From NCBI GenBank assembly GCA_026936325.1, contig JAPTHN010000003.1, positions 83,309,506 through 83,373,505 of the forward strand: DNA of 64,000 bases. The letters run 5' to 3'. The notes beneath the pieces are model-generated. The model was not told the origin of the DNA. It saw only the letters and a list, made by a program, of their open reading frames with translations, and made no database searches. The translations under genes and the position numbers were made by a program. Source of the stretch: Platynereis dumerilii (lineage: Eukaryota; Annelida; Polychaeta; Phyllodocida; Nereididae). This document shows, piece by piece, positions 22,450 to 33,259 of the stretch. Numbering within the stretch: position 1 is the first letter of the stretch; each line of letters begins with the position of its first letter.

Positions 22450-23760
22450 AACAAAGAATATGGGAATTATTCCCCTGGAATACTGTAATGTGATTGGCTG
22501 ACAGAGGTGTCGAATGGTATTATGTCTATTAGATTGTTCAAGGGCCGTAGGTTTTTCTCGAAGGGGTTTCTTATTTCTGGTAAACAAATTAACGGTCTAT
22601 TGGACGTCATTTGATTTTCAGTTCTGCTAAGTTGGATTTTTTTGTCAGTGCACAGCCTTGCAGATATGAACTCAGAAGCTGTAAATGTTTGGTAGGAACA
22701 GCATGCACTATCGTGTTTTCCTGGTGAAAAATTATGTAGCTGCAACACTATGGAATTATTCATGATTTGATACCAGGACAATTAGCCATTACTTGGAATT
22801 GTCATTTCTTGTGTACTTTGTGGCCCTGTTTCTTGATAACATTTATTGGATTGCAACTTGGGATCCAGGCGAACTACAGTGCAGATAATTCACTAGATGT
22901 GACTACTGTAATATTATTGCATTACATCTATTACAATGGGACTAATACTTTACCAAAAATAAAAAATACAGAAATATCCTGTTGCATTAGTAGTCTGTGT
23001 ATCTTTTGATTAAGTGCAGCTTGCACTGACTGCTTCACCCCCAGGTAGTCGGTCGTCATAATGATGCATGGATGTACGACCCGCTGGGTAATATTGTTGT
23101 ATCAAGGATACCATCTACAACATATTTTATTGCCTTTATTGGTCCACTGTGTCTCTTCAGAGATTTCTCTTTGCAAAGAGAATTCTATTTGCATGAAAGT
23201 GTGAGCGTTGCTCCTCTGATAACAGTACATCATTGGGAGCAGCATTGCTGGGGTACGACTAAATAGTGTCCAAAGTATTAGATTACACATTCTTTCTTAT
23301 TTGGAATGCCTGGTCCACAGGAAAATATAGATAATCATATGCATAGCTTGTGTATGTTACTAAAATCAGTTTTGTAATTTGCATAATACCCTCAAAAATT
23401 TTACAAATTCACTACATCTATAACAATTGTACCTTGGAACTTTATACTTCTAAGGTTCTTATAATTCTTATTCACAATGCAAACTGTGATGTGTCTTGTA
23501 ATAATCTTACATAACCATCATTTTGACTCCCAAGGTACTTCGCAGGACACAAATTGTCATTCATTGAATTATACAAAGGGCCCCATATATGCCACTGAAT
23601 ATGCCCTTTCAAGAGTAAATCATCGCGTTGACATAATGTTCGATTTACATTTGAGAAGAGCTATGCATTTATGTATAGGCAACACATAGACATGTAAAAA
23701 TCTGTTAGAGCTGTAAGGGGTTTTCCTTGCTGTAACAGATAAGCTGAATGGCAGCGGAGA
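22450..23760. repeat. Interspersed module, copy IV
   Basis: Same block order as copies I and II: 'ttatgtagctgcaacac' (22733), 'gatgcatggatgtacgacc' (about 23063), 'aagagaattctatttgca' (about 23177), 'cttcgcaggacac' (about 23540) and 'tccttgctgtaacagataagc' (about 23725). Bases 22716-23024 are identical to 24742-25050. Confidence 0.75.
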
Positions 23761-25800
23761 TTAAAAATATTCTTGAGTTTTCCATTCAAATAAAGCTCTT
23801 TTAAAATGCTTTTAGTTATTCGAACAATACTTTTTCAGCCAACCTCACTTCTATGTACTTTGCTTTTATGTTAATTTTTGAATGTGCAACTGGGCTCAAG
23901 TTCATTGATTAACATTTTCATTCTATTTATTGATGGAGCTTTGCTTTTCTGATCTAGAAATGATCGTCTAAGAATTTTAAGACCAATCTGGTGTGACCCA
24001 ACTTTCTCCTTCAGTAAGTTGTGTTGTAATGCATTTAGATTGACTGCCCCTTACATGAAATTGCCATAAGACCACACAGAGAGGTTGGTTCAATAACTCA
24101 GGGATCACTGGACTGACTGTAATTATCATGTTGCAGAATTGAAAAAAAAAACGAAAGAATTGCGTGGTTGAATATCTGAAGACAAAATCAACTTCAATTT
24201 CTTTCCACTAGAAGCATCTTCCACGTTTTTATTATTTAAACCTTTCAAGATGATATAAAACAATTGGCTTCAAATCTATCATTCAAAGGTATGATATCTA
24301 CATCTTGAAGGTCTAATGAGAAGCACAAAAAATTCTTGTCCACTGTATTTTTTTGTGGGAACAGCAAATCCCCCAGGGTGCCTTTTATCAAATCTTCTCT
24401 GTGAGAAATTGTGCAGCTGCAACAAATGGAATTATCCAAGATTTAGTATCTAGAGAAAGATATTCAGCATTGCCTTTTCTCTCTGATTGCTATTTTGTTG
24501 TCGGTCTTGGTGGTTGTACAAAGTGCATGTAATGCTGTTGAATCACCACAATTTTTCAATCAGGTAGGTTGAAATTTGCATAATCACTGACACAATAGGT
24601 CTTTGGCAGCTCCGCTTTAATGTCTATTCGATGGTTCAAGGTTGATTTCTGGAAGGGGTTTCTGATTTCTGGTAAAAAAATTAACGGTCTATTGGACATC
24701 ATTTGATTTTCAGACCTGCTTAGTTGGATTTTTTTTTTGTATTTTCCTGGTGAAAAATTATGTAGCTGCAACACTATGGAATTATTCATGATTTGATACC
24801 AGGACAATTAGCCATTACTTGGAATTGTCATTTCTTGTGTACTTTGTGGCCCTGTTTCTTGATAACATTTATTGGATTGCAACTTGGGATCCAGGCGAAC
24901 TACAGTGCAGATAATTCACTAGATGTGACTACTGTAATATTATTGCATTACATCTATTACAATGGGACTAATACTTTACCAAAAATAAAAAATACAGAAA
25001 TATCCTGTTGCATTAGTAGTCTGTGTATCTTTTGATTAAGTGCAGCTTGCGCTGACTGCATCACCCCTAGGTAGTCTGTCGTCATAATGATGCATGGATG
25101 TACGACCCTCTGGGTAATATTGTTGTATCAAGGATACCATCTACAACATATTTTATTGCCTTTATTGGTCCACTGTGTCTCTTTAGAGATTTTTCTTTGC
25201 AAAGAGAATTCTATTTGCATGGAAGAGTGAGCTTTACTCCTCTGATAACAGTACATCATTGGAAGCAGCATTGATGGGGGTATGGCTGATAGTGTCCAAA
25301 GTATTAAATTACGCATTCTTTCTTATTTGGAATGCCTAGTCCACAGGAAAATGTGGATAACCATATGCATAGCTTGTGTATGTTACTAAAATCGGTTTTG
25401 TGATTTGCATCATACCCTCAAAAACTTTACAAAATCACTACGTATATAACAATTGTACTTTAGAACTTTATATTTCTAAGGTTTTTATAATTATTATTCA
25501 GAATGCAAACCGTGATGTGTCTTGAAATAATCTTGCATAACCATCATTTTGACTCCCGAGGTACTTCGCAGGACGACAAATTGTCATTCATTGAATTGTA
25601 CAAGACGCCCCATATATGCCACTGAATATGCCCTTTCAAGAGTAAATCATCGGGCTGACATAATGTTCGATTTACATTTGACAAGAGCTATGCATTTATG
25701 TATAGGTAACACATAGACATGTGAAAATCTGTTAGAGTTGTAAGGGGTTTTCCTTGCTGTAACAGATAAGCTGAATGGCAGCAGAGATTGTTTTGTATTT
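23760..25800. repeat. Interspersed module, copy V
   Basis: Matches copy IV at an offset of 2026 from about 22530/24640 rightwards. Before that it carries blocks shared with 20150-20300 and 21230-21500 ('gggaacagcaaatccccc', 'tctgtgagaaattgtgcag'). The identical 309-bp tract is 24742-25050; on both sides the two copies differ by several percent. Confidence 0.75.
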
Positions 25801-25849
25801 TGTCACAAGTACTCGTATTGCAATGTCTTTTCGTTTAATGTGAATTTGA

Positions 25850-27900
25850 TTCAACTGAAAGTTGCATACAGTGGTCCTTCGAAATGAGACAACATAAGTG
25901 TCCACAAATCACTATAACTGGATAATATATTATATCTGATAACTTTTTGAAAAAATATGATTTGAATAAACCACAGTGGTCAGTTGTACCAGCCATATGT
26001 TAACCCAGCATCATCACTTTTGATAGCCACACGTGAACCAGCATCATCACTTTTATTTAAACAGCGGTCTTCACTGTGACAAACCAGCAATGACATTATG
26101 AAACCTTATTACAAGGGTACATAATTTATCTGCACTACCACTGCATCTAAGAAATAGGTATAAATGCTGTTTAGGGCACAAATGCATGATTGTCCAAGAG
26201 CATTTAATGACAAGTTGGCATTAATCGCAAGAAGCCACTGTGATAATGATTTGTATATTTGTAACATTAGTGCTAACGTTGTATCTATTCAATTATACGT
26301 GTAATTTTAGAACCCAGCTGAATTGTTTTGACTTTACGATCCCACAAATATATCTGTCACAAAATGCAGATGAGTCCAATGCAGTGGCATGGACGGATCA
26401 TCTGCAACATAAAGTGAGATAATGGGAGCCTAGGTTGGCTTTGGTGGGCAGACACAATTCAAATTGACGTCTTAGAGTGTGTCCAGTCATCACTTTTGTA
26501 ACCTCTTGAGACATCCATTGTTGTTTGAGTCAGTATAATGAGTATATATATTGATAATTCCAAAATTGTAACATGTTTCACAGACAGGTTTTGACATATG
26601 ATAATAATTTCTGCATAAATTTATACCTATACACACCCTGTGAAAGTGATGCTGCTGATTTTAAACGAAGTATAATGCCCCATTTTTGTTCGAATAGAAA
26701 TTAATGTACCTGTTGTGTTAGTGCCACCATTGTACAGTCGTACATATAAGAGTTAGTGCTAGAACTCAGCTGCATCGTTATGACTTTATGACCCCACAAA
26801 TAGATTTGTCACAAACTGCAGGTGAGACCAATGCAGTGGCATGGACAGATCATATGCAGCATATTGTGAGCAAATTTGAAGCTCCGGTATACCTAGGTGG
26901 GTAGACACGTTTATTGATTATGCTTCACTAGACAAACGTGATGAGTTCCCAGTCAGCGCTATGATGAGATTCAATATTTTCTTAGGTAAATATTCCCATT
27001 CAAACATAGCTCTCTGCTGCTTTTAGTTATCCAAACAATGCTTTTTCAGCCAACCGCACCTGAGGTTTTTCACTATGAAATTAATTTTTGAACATGCAGC
27101 TGCATTCTAGTTCATTGATTTTGCCTTTGCATGCTAATTGTTTATGGAGTTATTCTTGGCTGAGAATAGATATTAAAGAAATTTAAGAACTGTATTTACC
27201 AACATTTTACGCATTCCTTCGCTGACAAGCATCCTGGTTGATGTACACTACACAAAGATGAAACACTCCATTAATCTTAAAAATTTCATTATAAATTATA
27301 TGATCATAGGTTTGTCTTCATGTTTAATTCTGTGTTTATGCCTCAATCTGTTCAAAAATTTGTTGTATTCATGTTGAGTGTACATGGAAATTTCTGGCTA
27401 TACTAAATCATCATCAGGAGGAGATTAACATTTTGTGTTTGGATGGTAGTGCATCTAGAAAATTTAATGATTAAGATTAAACTAGCTATGATTCATTTCA
27501 CTGGAAGCAGTTGCATTTTTATGTTTTAAATCTGTTCAAGATGATATAAAAACAATTGCCTGCTAATCCATCATTCAAACATATTAATATTATGACTATA
27601 CATGCTATATACAGTACACTGTTAATATATCTACACTGTACAGTGTTGTTGTCTACTATATGTTCTGTGGGAACAGCAATTCATCCAGGATGCCTTTTAT
27701 CATATTTTCTCCCTGAGAAATTGTGCAGCTGTAGCCTGCAACATATGTAATGCTGTTATCCAGGATTTAGTATCCACAGAAAGATATTTGGTGTTGTCTT
27801 TTCTTGCTTATGGCCTAATTTTTGGGCCTTGGTGGTTGTATATTATGTCATGCTGTTGATCGCAAGCTTTTCTCAATCAGGGCATAATGAAATGTTGCAT
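25850..27900. repeat. Module remnants, copy VI and duplicates
   Basis: Two copies of a block with 'gcagtggcatggac' (about 26375 and 26840) are followed by sequence matching 19090-19250 (about 26900-27100) and 21230-21450 (about 27640-27860). This is the most decayed end of the modular region. 'cagtggtccttcgaaatgagac' near 25868 resembles the end of a pogo/Tc1-type MITE, also seen near 39778, but no partner end was found. Confidence 0.5.
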
Positions 27901-28339
27901 GTGAATATCACTATTTCTTTTTCAATAAGTAACCTATAAGGTTGATTTCTGGCAGGGTCACAATAAACATAATTTGATTTAGAATTCAGAACTGACACTC
28001 CCTTGTATTAGTGCAATATACACGACTACAGAAAAATCACAGGCTCAAATTTATGCCATGAGCTGCACTGTTAGCTGAAAGAATAGTAAAAATATGAAGT
28101 ATGAACTACACCATTCTGAAGAAAAATCACCAAGCAGACTTTTTATCATTGATCACTCCCCTGGATGAGTGTGTGTTGTCCAAATGGTGTCTTCTATAGT
28201 CTATGGTATCTGTATGCATTCTCACGTTACAAGTCCCCATCTAATAAATAGAATAGGATACCGCACCAATAAATAGATCCAATAAATAGAATAGTATAGG
28301 GAACATGATTTTAAAATGTTGCTGTTCCCAGTCAGATTA

Positions 28340-28533
28340 CAGGTGATTTCATTACCATGCGATTCTTTTCATTCACACTTGGCTGTGAAGAATCAATGCT
28401 AAACCAGTGCTTACTACGTTTGATAAATCAAATTCGTGACGTTCTGTTGTTTCTTAACCAATCAGATTAACTAAAAATGTCATGTATTTGATGGGTCTAG
28501 AACATAAGAATCACATACTAATGAAATTACCTG
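28340..28533. mobile_element. TA-flanked MITE (Tc1/mariner-like)
   Basis: The left end 'CAGGTGATTTCATTACCATG' is mirrored by the right end (28500-28533), which reads 'CAGGTAATTTCATTAGTATG' on the minus strand. TIRs are about 33 bp. Both ends are flanked by TA (28338-28339 and 28534-28535). No coding capacity. Confidence 0.75.
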
Positions 28534-28599
28534 TAACAGAAACGAGACAATCTATTGAAATTGCTTTTCGGATCGAATTGAACGAAATCAAATTTTTGC

Positions 28600-29210
28600 T
28601 TTGTTGAAATTTGCTAAAATGATTGATTCATCTGCCACCAAAATGCTTGAGAATAATCTGTTTATGGTAAAAGAAACCTTTGTCAATAATCTTAATGCGC
28701 TTTGCTGCTTGGAACCTGAAAAATGGCAATCTGCAAACAATTAATCAGCTGTTAATCTCATCACAAATTTTTTGTCTTCACATGAACCAAAGATGCAATT
28801 CAGTAAAAATTATGTTCAAAAGGAAGAACGGTTTAATATTTCTTGACAGTTTGGCCAAATGTCCAGTGTATAATGGTTTAGATGACCAATATAAAAAAAA
28901 TCAGATTAGATTCCTGCCCTTTTTTCATCAAATTGGACAAGGCAGAGATAGCACAATATTACAGTGTAGGTCATTTGGATATCAGAATTCTGAGAAATCT
29001 TTTCATATTATTTTTATTTAGTATCGGCTTGCTCTCTAAACTGTCAGGTAGGCTACTTTTTCTGGATCTCCTGAAATTTAGAACAGTAAATACACAAACT
29101 TGGAATGAGATGCAAAAGACGATAAACTGACTTTTAAAGGAGTTTCCAGATATCCAGGAATTGAGTGGAAAGAAATTACTAACCAAATTTGTATCTCTGC
29201 AGAGTTCTTT
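28600..29210 (+). pseudogene. Decayed coding-like stretch
   Basis: Beginning near 28619 a frame reads 'MIDSSATKMLENNLFMVKE' and 'NNLNALCCLEPEKWQSANN', then breaks. Neighbouring frames continue with protein-like strings (28680-29021, 28882-29130). The composition suggests a decayed transposase-like or host coding sequence, but I cannot name a family. Confidence 0.2.
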
Positions 29211-29229
29211 GTTAGACCTCTTTACAGCC

Positions 29230-30050
29230 AGTAATGCACTGACAGTGGATTAAGAATTGGTCGAATACCCTTAGGGAAAATGCACGAATCACAATGCCTC
29301 CTCGATCTTTATTAAGTCTTGACCATCTCGATGGCTGATTTAGGGGGGGTCTAAGGCATGGAATTTGAGTCAATCGTATATGCTTGGAGTTTAGATAGGA
29401 CTCATGCAAATTCCATCGGACTGCTAGGTGAAGGATGGAAGTACTAAAGCTATTATGCATATGCATATGCATTATGCACGGTACTGACAATAATCTCTGA
29501 CAGTCTTGATTTTGCACAATACTGAATATATAGACAGGGATATGACCATACAACCCCAGAGCATTTTGGTATTTTCACATAGATCTGTAAGTTCCTCTCC
29601 TCCTCCCACAATGTAGTTAAAGTTCAACACTTATGAATGAGACAGTTGAGACTGGATCCTTCTCCAAAGAAAGCAGTGCTGGAAACTATAGGTAAAAATA
29701 GGCAAAAAGACATTCTGTAAGAAGCTGTTGACAATTTATTTGTATAAAGTACAGCCTGAAGCAGGTAACAAATATGTTGCCTTTAAAAAACTTCCTTTCC
29801 AAAAAAGTGTCCTTTCCACAAAAAGCCTTTTCTCTCTCTCCACATATAATATGTTCCCCACGAAAGACGATAACCGGCCACAGCATAACAACCAAAGAAC
29901 TGCAGAAGGTATGGATGTTGATAGAAGCTTTCCACTTTCAAAACACCACCCTCCTTCTGTGGTCATCAGAGCTCCTCGGAGATTGGCTGTCCATTTGCAA
30001 CCCACTGTAGTAGCTGTCTGAGTTTCAGTCTGTTAGATCATAATAACATA
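29230..30050. other. No gene seen
   Basis: Overlapping short frames on both strands at 29690-30020 show no conserved motif. A small palindromic run of 'atgcat' lies near 29455. Confidence 0.35.
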
Positions 30051-31720
30051 GGCCAGAATATGATATGGGGTCAATAAGTGCTCCATGCAAGTCCAGATTG
30101 ACAATTATAAAGCAAGGTGAAGCTGCACATGATCAACTGCTTGTTGCCCAAGGTCTTAGATTTAGTAGAATTTGAGTATGTGCTGAGCAACAGGAGGAAC
30201 GGAAAGGTATTTGATGCAGTGTATGGGATTTATCACCAAGACGAAGCGGCGTGCATACAATATCAGTATGCACATTTTTGCCTGGTAGACATACACATTT
30301 AATTGTCCCTGTAGAGTGTACACTGTATAGTGTCTAATAATAGCGTAATTTGCCATTTAAAATGCAGTTTGTGAAGTAGAAAATGGCAATCCCTCAAAAC
30401 TAAGTCAATTTCTTGGCTGGACTCTCAACAAACACTAAAAAAAGTATTGACCAAAGTCCCATTTGTAAAAGAAACAGGTACTGCTAGATCTTTATAAAAT
30501 CCCAATCAGCTGATTGGCAGATTAGTTTATTCGTTCATGGGTTGAGAAGGTATCGATCAGACACTAATTTAGTTAGGCTGTTATAACGTCTCTATGTGGA
30601 AAGGTGGACTTCACACTTCTGCAGTATTTGTGAAGTCATATTCAGATGTTTGAGGCAGCAAGGTATTGTCATTCCGGGAAAACAAGAGTCGTGTGAAATC
30701 AGGTTCACTGCCAGAATTGATGAAATTCCTTTGCAAGCCAATATTTGATGCCTTCAGGCATGAAACTGATATACAGTGCTAGTACATGTATATTGAATGT
30801 TACTTCTTCTCTTTTTTTGGGATTTGTACTCGGGCATTTAAGTTTGAACTTTCCAAACTTACAAAAATGGTTTAATCTTCATGTGCCTTAATTCGTATTG
30901 CATGAAACACAAAAGCATTAAAATACTGAAGTAATAGTAAGCTTTAGAAAAAAATACCTGCAGTTTATTCCTCTAAAGTACTGCCTAAGGAAGGAAAGCA
31001 ATACTCTGCCATTAAAATAGCTAGCTTTTCCACAAAAAAAAAACGCCTTGTAGATGTACACATTTAATGGTCCCTCTACAGTGTACAATGTCTAATTATG
31101 GCTTTTTGCGCAGGTTAAGTGCAGTTGGCCAAGTAGCAAATAGCAATAACTCATTCAATTTTCTAGGCTTGACTCCCACCAAACACTGATGCACTAACTC
31201 AAGTATTGACCAAATTCCCATTTGGGAAAAGGAAGCAGGGTACAATGCTTCTCTGCCAGATCTTTATAAAATCCCAATCAGTTGTTAAGCAGATCAAGGG
31301 TCTGAATATTATTTTATTTGCTCAAGGGTTTGAGTAGGTACTTGAACATGCATCAATTGGATGCTAATTTTGTTCAGATGGTTAGAAGCCTCCATGTGAA
31401 AAGTAGGGCTTGTCGAATATTTGTGAAAGTATATTTCAATGTTTGAGGGAGAAAGGGATTGTCATTTCAGCAAATGAATTTCTATGTAACTGTCAGTTGT
31501 TGGTGCATCAGAGCATAATATCATAGGCCTAAATGTGAAAATAAGTGCTCCATGCAAGTCCTCATTGGCCATTTTTAAAGCAACGTGAAGCTTTACATGA
31601 TTAATTGCTTGTTGCCTATGGTCTTAGATTTAGTAGAACAGATTTTGTAGAACTTCAGATTGTAATGTGCAACAGGTGGGATGGAAATGTATTTGACGCA
31701 GTGTTTAGGATTTATCACCA

Positions 31721-31980
31721 ATATCCCACAATAGGCAGTGAAGTTCTGGCAAAAAACCATGTGATTCACACCATGTGGTTCATCGTTGTGAACCACATGC
31801 ATCTCATTATCTGACGTTGTTATGTAAACAATGGGCAGTGAAGTGATGACGTCACAAAGTTTTGACGCTTTGATTGGTCCATGTGGTTGCTAGGGATCTT
31901 TTTGCGGCCATTCAAACAAATTAGTGCCTCTTGGAATTATTAATTCTTTTAACTGGGGGTCTATTTTTATTGTGGGATAT
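31721..31980. mobile_element. MITE with 13-bp TIRs
   Basis: 'ATATCCCACAATA' at 31721-31733 and its reverse complement at 31968-31980. Paralogous module copies at about 30230 and 38925 go straight from 'tttatcacc' to the '(g)aagc(g/t)gc' block, so the insertion is confirmed by empty sites. It contains a CRE-like 'gatgacgtcac' near 31848. Confidence 0.7.
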
Positions 31981-31982
31981 AA

Positions 31983-32141
31983 ATAAAACTTAATGGGAGT
32001 GTGGTTCGCAGCAATGAACCTCACTCATGTCAGGTCTGCTGCAGAATAAACACTCGTCCTTCGGACTCGTGTTGTATTCTTCGGCGACCTGACATTCATG
32101 AGGTTCATTGCTGTGAACCACACTCCCATTAAGTTTTATTA
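31983..32141. repeat. Foldback element, arms about 53 bp
   Basis: The left arm 31983-32035 and right arm 32087-32141 are inverted copies ('ttaatgggagtgtggttc' / 'gaaccacactcccattaa'-type, few mismatches). The loop contains an inner hairpin 'ctcgtccttcggactcgtg'. It directly abuts the MITE at 31721-31980, and both are missing from the paralogous module copies, so they may have arrived together. Confidence 0.75.
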
Positions 32142-33259
32142 TAAAAGAAAGCTGCATGCATAAAATATCAGATGCACATTTTTGCACTCATAGACGTACA
32201 CATTTAATGGTCCCTGCACAGTGTGCCCTGTCTAATAATGGAGTGATGCACAGCTTAAATGCAGTTTACTGAGTAGCAAATGGTGATTACTCAATTTTCT
32301 ATTCTGGGCTCTCACCAAACACTGATGCATTAACACAAGTATTGACTAAATTCCCATTTGGGGAAAAGGAAGTAACTTACAATGCCTCTCTGCCAGATCT
32401 TTATAAGATCCTAATCAGCTGTCTGGTAGATTAAGGGTCTGCAAATTTGTTTATTAACTGAAGGGTTTGGGTAGGTATTGATCGGATGCTAAGTTTATTG
32501 GTACAGATGTGCAGCCTGGTACAAGTTGAAAAGTATCATAAAACATTTTTTTAAACTTTTTGGTTACATATTGTTAAATATATACCTTGTGCATCATTGA
32601 CAAAATATACATTATGTATTCCCGATGACTTCTGAATTTTTCAATGATTTTCAATAGATATTTAATGTGGATATGTGTAAAAGTCAATTATTGTAAATTT
32701 TTGTCTTCATTTATATACATTACTATGATAGCTGAAAATCTGCAAAATGAGTTCCTGTCTGGTTGGAAATGTCAGCCTTTAATTTGTAATAGATTTTCTA
32801 TAGATCAAACATTAGCTGCCATGAGTGAATGAAATGGTCTCATTTTGGAGGAGCACACACCATTTCGTTGCTTGATTTGCTAAAAGCTTTAAAGAACATT
32901 ATTTGAATAGCATTGTCTATTTTAGAAAAACGAAATCTCCAAAAAACAAAACAGACTGGGAGGTTTCATTTACATAATCTAACGTCTGTCTGACAATACA
33001 CAATCAATAGATCTGTCCACCTTCTAAAGGTCTATCTGAGCTTCATATTTGCTGGCTGACTCTGAAGATACCACATAATTTATGTGCATAAATTGTTGCT
33101 TTGGCACTTGACATTTTTGGAAGAAATAATTTGGTTTCTACGAATGCTGCTCTTGTATGTCTGATCATAATATTATGCAGCATATGAGGTCAGTAGTTTT
33201 CGAACCCAAATCCGAAATTACCATTGGGAAGCAATGTCAATAGTGTGTGGAGGAACCGG

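Larger units (their letters stand above)
30060..33240. repeat. Third repeat module, copies 1-3
   Basis: The block 'gtgctccatgcaagtcc' to 'gcttgttgcc' occurs at about 30078, 31548 and again at 38788. The block 'cacatttaatggtccct' occurs at 30295, 31060 and 32200. 'ctctcaccaaacactgatgca' occurs at about 31170, 32310 and 38005. Units are roughly 1.1-1.5 kb and diverged. The module continues to the right of the LTR element, so that element was inserted into it. Confidence 0.7.

Noticed and set aside
22767-25035. Two identical 80-aa open frames as a duplicated gene
   Set aside because: The frames lie in an identical 309-bp DNA tract; other module copies do not keep the frame and there is no splice or motif context.
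29452-29476. 'atgcatatgcatatgcat' palindrome as an octamer-type regulatory site
   Set aside because: Short alternating simple sequence; no supporting context.
29686-30021. Overlapping open frames on both strands as a small gene
   Set aside because: Frames on opposite strands of similar length, no recognised motif, no splice sites, no start context.
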